Source: a virus
IMG/VR virus record: IMGVR_UViG_3300020194_000487
Span: 1 to 25,859 of that record
Length of the DNA stretch: 25,859 bases
Direction: 5' to 3' (one strand)
Shown here: positions 23,659-25,859 of the stretch, piece after piece
How positions within the stretch are numbered: the stretch's first letter is position 1
Layout of the letters: each line of letters opens with the position of its first letter
Made by a program: the position numbers and the translations under genes
Notes under the pieces: model-generated
What the model was told of the DNA's origin: nothing
The model's input: only the letters and a program-made list of their open reading frames with translations
Databases searched by the model: none

Positions 23659-24080
23659 AAGTATTAATTTTTGGATTACCAGGAAGCGGTAAAACGACAT
23701 TGGCAAAACCCTTTGCAGATTTGATAAATGGTGTGCATATTAATGCAGATGAAGTTAGAAAAAAATATAATGATTGGGACTTTACTAGAGCAGGGCGTAT
23801 AAGACAAGCACAACGTATGAGACATCTAGCGGATGGTGTAGTAATGGCAGGTAAAATAGCTGTTGCTGACTTTGTTTGTCCTACTTATATAACTAGATTA
23901 GAGTTTGATGCAGACTTTACTGTATGGATGGATACAATAAAACAAAGTCCATACGAAGATACTAATGCATTATTTGAAACACCAGACACTGTAGACTATC
24001 ATGTTGCAAAATGGTTTACTGATACTCATCAACAACTTACGCAAGTTGTCGAAACTTGGAGGGAGAGAAATGCCATTTAA
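23655..24080 (+). CDS. Adenylylsulfate-kinase-like P-loop kinase
   Basis: This 141-residue protein opens with VLIFGLPGSGKTTLAK (3-18), a Walker A typical of APS kinases and related small-molecule kinases. HINADEVRKKYNDWDFT and AQRMRHLADGVVMAGKIAV match the acceptor region and the second helical block of CysC, and VADFVCPT matches its strand with the Phe. True CysC proteins are longer, about 200 residues, and the C-terminal part here is reduced. It could phosphorylate APS or a different nucleotide-linked or sugar substrate. The following gene is an HxGH nucleotidyltransferase, so the two may work in one pathway. Confidence 0.78.
   Translation: MKVLIFGLPGSGKTTLAKPFADLINGVHINADEVRKKYNDWDFTRAGRIRQAQRMRHLADGVVMAGKIAVADFVCPTYITRLEFDADFTVWMDTIKQSPYEDTNALFETPDTVDYHVAKWFTDTHQQLTQVVETWRERNAI
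24058..24062 (+). promoter_or_regulatory. Shine-Dalgarno sequence that sets the start at 24070
   Basis: GGAGG lies seven bases before ATG 24070. It is one of the few strong ribosome sites in the second half of the window, and it favours this start over the frame-open codon at 24001, which lies deep in the kinase gene. Confidence 0.6.
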
Positions 24081-24480
24081 TTCTTTTGCACCTACAACAC
24101 AAATGTTAGGTAGATGGCAACCTTGGCATCCGGGACATACAGAATTATTTAAAAGAGCTCTTGCTGAAACCGGACAAGTATGTATTCAAATAAGGACGGT
24201 ACCACAAGACACAGATGCTTCAGGTGGACGTACGATGCTACAAGATGACAATCCTTTTATTGTAGAAGACGTCAAGGAAAATATAAAAAAAGAATTAGCA
24301 AAAGAAGGCTTTACATATAGAGAAGAATATGTTATAATGATAGTTCCTAATATTGTAGATATTAGTTATGGTCGAGGAGTAGGTTATACTTTTACAGAAC
24401 ACGATCTAGGAAAAGACATACATAATATTAGTGCTACTAAAATAAGAAAACAAATGAGAGAGGATGGTAAACTTGCCTGA
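24070..24480 (+). CDS. HxGH nucleotidyltransferase (cytidylyl/adenylyltransferase-like)
   Basis: From ATG 24070 this protein has 136 residues. LGRWQPWHPGHTELFKRAL (13-31) contains the HxGH (20-23) of the nucleotidyltransferase superfamily, with R15 and W16 before it, as in NMN adenylyltransferase-like enzymes. The C-terminal ISATKIRKQM is the second signature (ISxTxxR). It has no extra domain. The overlap with the kinase before it is 11 bases and with the DnaE-like gene after it 17. It could activate a small molecule made by the kinase, or an NAD or sugar precursor; the sequence does not decide. Confidence 0.82.
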   Translation: MPFNSFAPTTQMLGRWQPWHPGHTELFKRALAETGQVCIQIRTVPQDTDASGGRTMLQDDNPFIVEDVKENIKKELAKEGFTYREEYVIMIVPNIVDISYGRGVGYTFTEHDLGKDIHNISATKIRKQMREDGKLA

Positions 24481-25039
24481 TATTGATATAGATTTTGCAG
24501 ACAGAGATATTATTTTAGATAAAATAAATCACAGGATTGCTAGATTAGACTCAGGTAAAAAACACAACACTGGTGTTTATGTTACAGAGTGTCCTCATAA
24601 TCCTATTGATAATATTAGTACTATCGAACACAAGACAGCAGAAGAACGTGGTTACTTTAAATTAGATTTTTTAAATGTGTCAATTTACAAAGACGTAAGA
24701 GATGAGACACATCTAAAAGAACTAATGGAAAGGAAACCAATATGGCAACTACTGGAACACAAGGACTTCGTCGACAAAGTATTTCATCTAAGCGGACACG
24801 ACGATCTATTGAAGCAATTGAAACCTACCTCGGTAGATCAATTGGCGGCAACACTAGCAATAATTCGTCCAGCGAAAAGATATCTAGCAGAAAAGGATTG
24901 GCAGACGATAGCAAACGAAGTTTGGACAAAACCAACAAACGGTGAATATTTTTTTAAAAAAGCACATGCATATGCTTATGCTGTAAGTGTAGTTGTACAT
25001 ATGAATTTGTTATGTGAGCAATACAATGAACAAACTTAA
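24464..25039 (+). CDS. Miniature DnaE-like protein (DNA polymerase III alpha palm motifs)
   Basis: This 191-residue protein carries, in order, five segments found in bacterial DNA polymerase III alpha: PDIDIDF (5-11, with D8 and D10 at the first catalytic pair), HNTGVYV (34-40, matching HTGVHAA), KLDFLNV (66-72, D68 at the third catalytic aspartate, as in KFDFLGL), PTSVDQLAATLAIIRP (121-136, matching the VALFRPGP region), and FKKAHAYAYAVSVVVHMNLL (164-183, matching FNKSHAAAYA). A real polymerase alpha is about 1,100 residues; PHP, thumb, OB and clamp-binding parts are absent. Whether it is catalytic is unknown. Start: ATG 24464, or TTG 24473 just before PDIDIDF. Confidence 0.75.
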   Translation: MVNLPDIDIDFADRDIILDKINHRIARLDSGKKHNTGVYVTECPHNPIDNISTIEHKTAEERGYFKLDFLNVSIYKDVRDETHLKELMERKPIWQLLEHKDFVDKVFHLSGHDDLLKQLKPTSVDQLAATLAIIRPAKRYLAEKDWQTIANEVWTKPTNGEYFFKKAHAYAYAVSVVVHMNLLCEQYNEQT

Positions 25040-25511
25040 GATTCCAAGAACAATTCAATGGAATAGCAAACCAAATAGAAAATATTTTTTAAGACACTTA
25101 ATTGAATCAAATAATTTTAGTACAATGTGCGAAGTAGGAGTTAGAGACGGACGAACTACTTTTTACCTATTAGATAAAATACCTAATTTAAAAATTTATG
25201 CAATTGATTTAGATATTAGACTATTTTATAATAAAGAAATAAAAGAAAAATATAATGAAAGATTAATTCCTATACAAGGAAAAAGCGGCGTTGTTGCTGA
25301 TAAAATACCTAGTGTAGATTTAGTTTTTATAGATGCTGATCATTCTTATCAAGGTTGTAGTATTGATATAAAAGCCTATACACCAAAAGTAAATACTAAT
25401 GGTATATTGTCAGGGCATGATATAGACTTTCCTGGAGTAAACAAGGCAGTTAATGAACAAGTTAAGACATACGAAGTTGGTCCTAACAATGTTTGGTTTA
25501 AATTTATTTAG
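25026..25511 (+). CDS. Class I SAM-dependent methyltransferase (type 24-like)
   Basis: From ATG 25026 this protein has 161 residues; an upstream in-frame GTG at 25014 would add four. EVGVRDGRTTF (36-46) is motif I, YAIDLDIR the strand-2 end, and VDLVFIDADHSYQG (97-110) the hallmark of the Methyltransf_24 group seen in glycan and antibiotic clusters. The final GILSGHDIDFPGVNKAV is also typical. It is the fifth methyltransferase in the window; its substrate is unknown. It overlaps the DnaE-like gene by 14 bases. Its stop lies in an eight-base overlap with the converging minus-strand gene. Confidence 0.82.
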   Translation: MNKLKIPRTIQWNSKPNRKYFLRHLIESNNFSTMCEVGVRDGRTTFYLLDKIPNLKIYAIDLDIRLFYNKEIKEKYNERLIPIQGKSGVVADKIPSVDLVFIDADHSYQGCSIDIKAYTPKVNTNGILSGHDIDFPGVNKAVNEQVKTYEVGPNNVWFKFI

Positions 25512-25859
25512 ATTTTTTTCTGACTAATTGTACACTTTTACGTTTTATTCTTTTAACACTTAATGCGTTTAAATTTACACAAGGGCCAATACTTACTCTA
25601 ACATCTTTGCTGTTCATTGTCATTAAAGCATGATTAAATCTTGATATATCAGTCCTTAGGAATATGTTGATAGGAATCATTCTGTTTGATTCCCACCACC
25701 ATGTATCACCTAATTCAAGGAAACGTTTTTTTTCTTCTTCTGTTTTAAGCAATGTATATATGTACATACTAGTAACATACTGGTCTTGATTGGCAATTAT
25801 ACCAACGTATTCATTACCACCATATGTAACAACGCTTATAAACGGAAAGTCTTTTTCAA
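25504..25859 (-). CDS. Conserved phage protein, 5' part outside window, function unknown
   Basis: On the minus strand this frame is open to the window edge, so the gene starts beyond 25859; 117 residues are visible. An ATG at 25767 is internal, because the sequence before it reads on sensibly (FPFISVVTYGGNEYVGIIAN). Later features are KTEEEKKRFLELGDTWWWES, PINIFLRTDISRFNHALM, and the basic end SVKRIKRKSVQLVRKKSK. I know no function; similar proteins occur in marine T4-like phages. The basic tail hints at nucleic-acid binding. It is the only minus-strand gene in the window and converges on the methyltransferase. Confidence 0.75.
   Translation of the reverse strand, partial: EKDFPFISVVTYGGNEYVGIIANQDQYVTSMYIYTLLKTEEEKKRFLELGDTWWWESNRMIPINIFLRTDISRFNHALMTMNSKDVRVSIGPCVNLNALSVKRIKRKSVQLVRKKSK

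Noticed and set aside
24001-24069. Upstream extension of the HxGH nucleotidyltransferase.
   Set aside because: It lies in another frame of the kinase gene; GGAGG at 24058 fits the start at 24070.
25500-25530. AT-rich stretch with a T run after the last methyltransferase as a terminator.
   Set aside because: No stable stem precedes the T run, and the region is coding on the minus strand.
1-25859. tRNA genes, CRISPR arrays, insertion sequences, integrase or attachment sites.
   Set aside because: None recognised: gaps are too short, no repeat-spacer pattern and no transposase or integrase motif was seen.

Overview
The window is part of the genome of a T4-like myovirus, most likely a marine one infecting a Gram-negative host. 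The sequence is AT-rich, tightly packed and almost entirely on the plus strand. It carries T4-type core genes: the C-terminal end of the large terminase (2-505), a gp32-type single-strand binding protein (2811-3815), UvsX (3870-4955), a UvsY-like protein (5195-5650), UvsW helicase (15987-17450) and a probable clamp-loader small subunit (21867-22334). Other gene types are familiar from marine T4-like phages (2OG-Fe(II) oxygenase, zinc-finger protein, small conserved hypotheticals). No photosynthesis genes are present, so a pelagiphage-type virus is as plausible as a cyanophage; the host cannot be fixed from this window.

Layout. Positions 1-5650 hold the end of the terminase gene, a large Cys-rich protein of unknown role, then a recombination block (gp32, uvsX, a small acidic protein, uvsY). 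A strong sigma70-type promoter lies upstream of gp32 and a perfect hairpin lies between gp32 and uvsX. Positions 5647-14738 are a continuous 9-kb glycan-modification cassette of eleven genes, mostly joined by short overlaps: three methyltransferases, four GT-B-like paralogues, three GT-A-like glycosyltransferases, a pyruvyl-transferase-like protein and a fused cytidylyltransferase/cupin. A consensus TTGACA/extended TATAAT promoter at 14712-14739 restarts transcription for a block of unknown gene, uvsW and unknown gene. From 17978 to 25511 lies a mixed region: a cupin, a YhhQ-type 7-deazaguanine transporter, more methyltransferases, an SGNH hydrolase, KdsA and KdsB, the gp62-like protein, the oxygenase, the zinc-finger protein, a CysC-like kinase, an HxGH nucleotidyltransferase and a miniature protein bearing the motifs of bacterial DNA polymerase III alpha. 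The window ends in a convergent minus-strand gene that runs off the edge.

How the genes fit together. KdsA and KdsB together would supply CMP-Kdo (the phosphatase KdsC and the isomerase KdsD are not seen and could come from the host). The GT-B paralogues, GT-A enzymes, methyltransferases, pyruvyl transferase and SGNH hydrolase could build or decorate a surface polysaccharide, for example to change the host LPS or capsule during infection or to glycosylate virion proteins. This is inference from gene content. The most unusual single gene is the 191-residue DnaE-like protein (24464-25039), which keeps the three catalytic-aspartate positions of C-family polymerases in a greatly shortened frame.

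No tRNA gene, CRISPR array, insertion sequence or integrase was recognised, and no intergenic gap exceeds about 135 bases.
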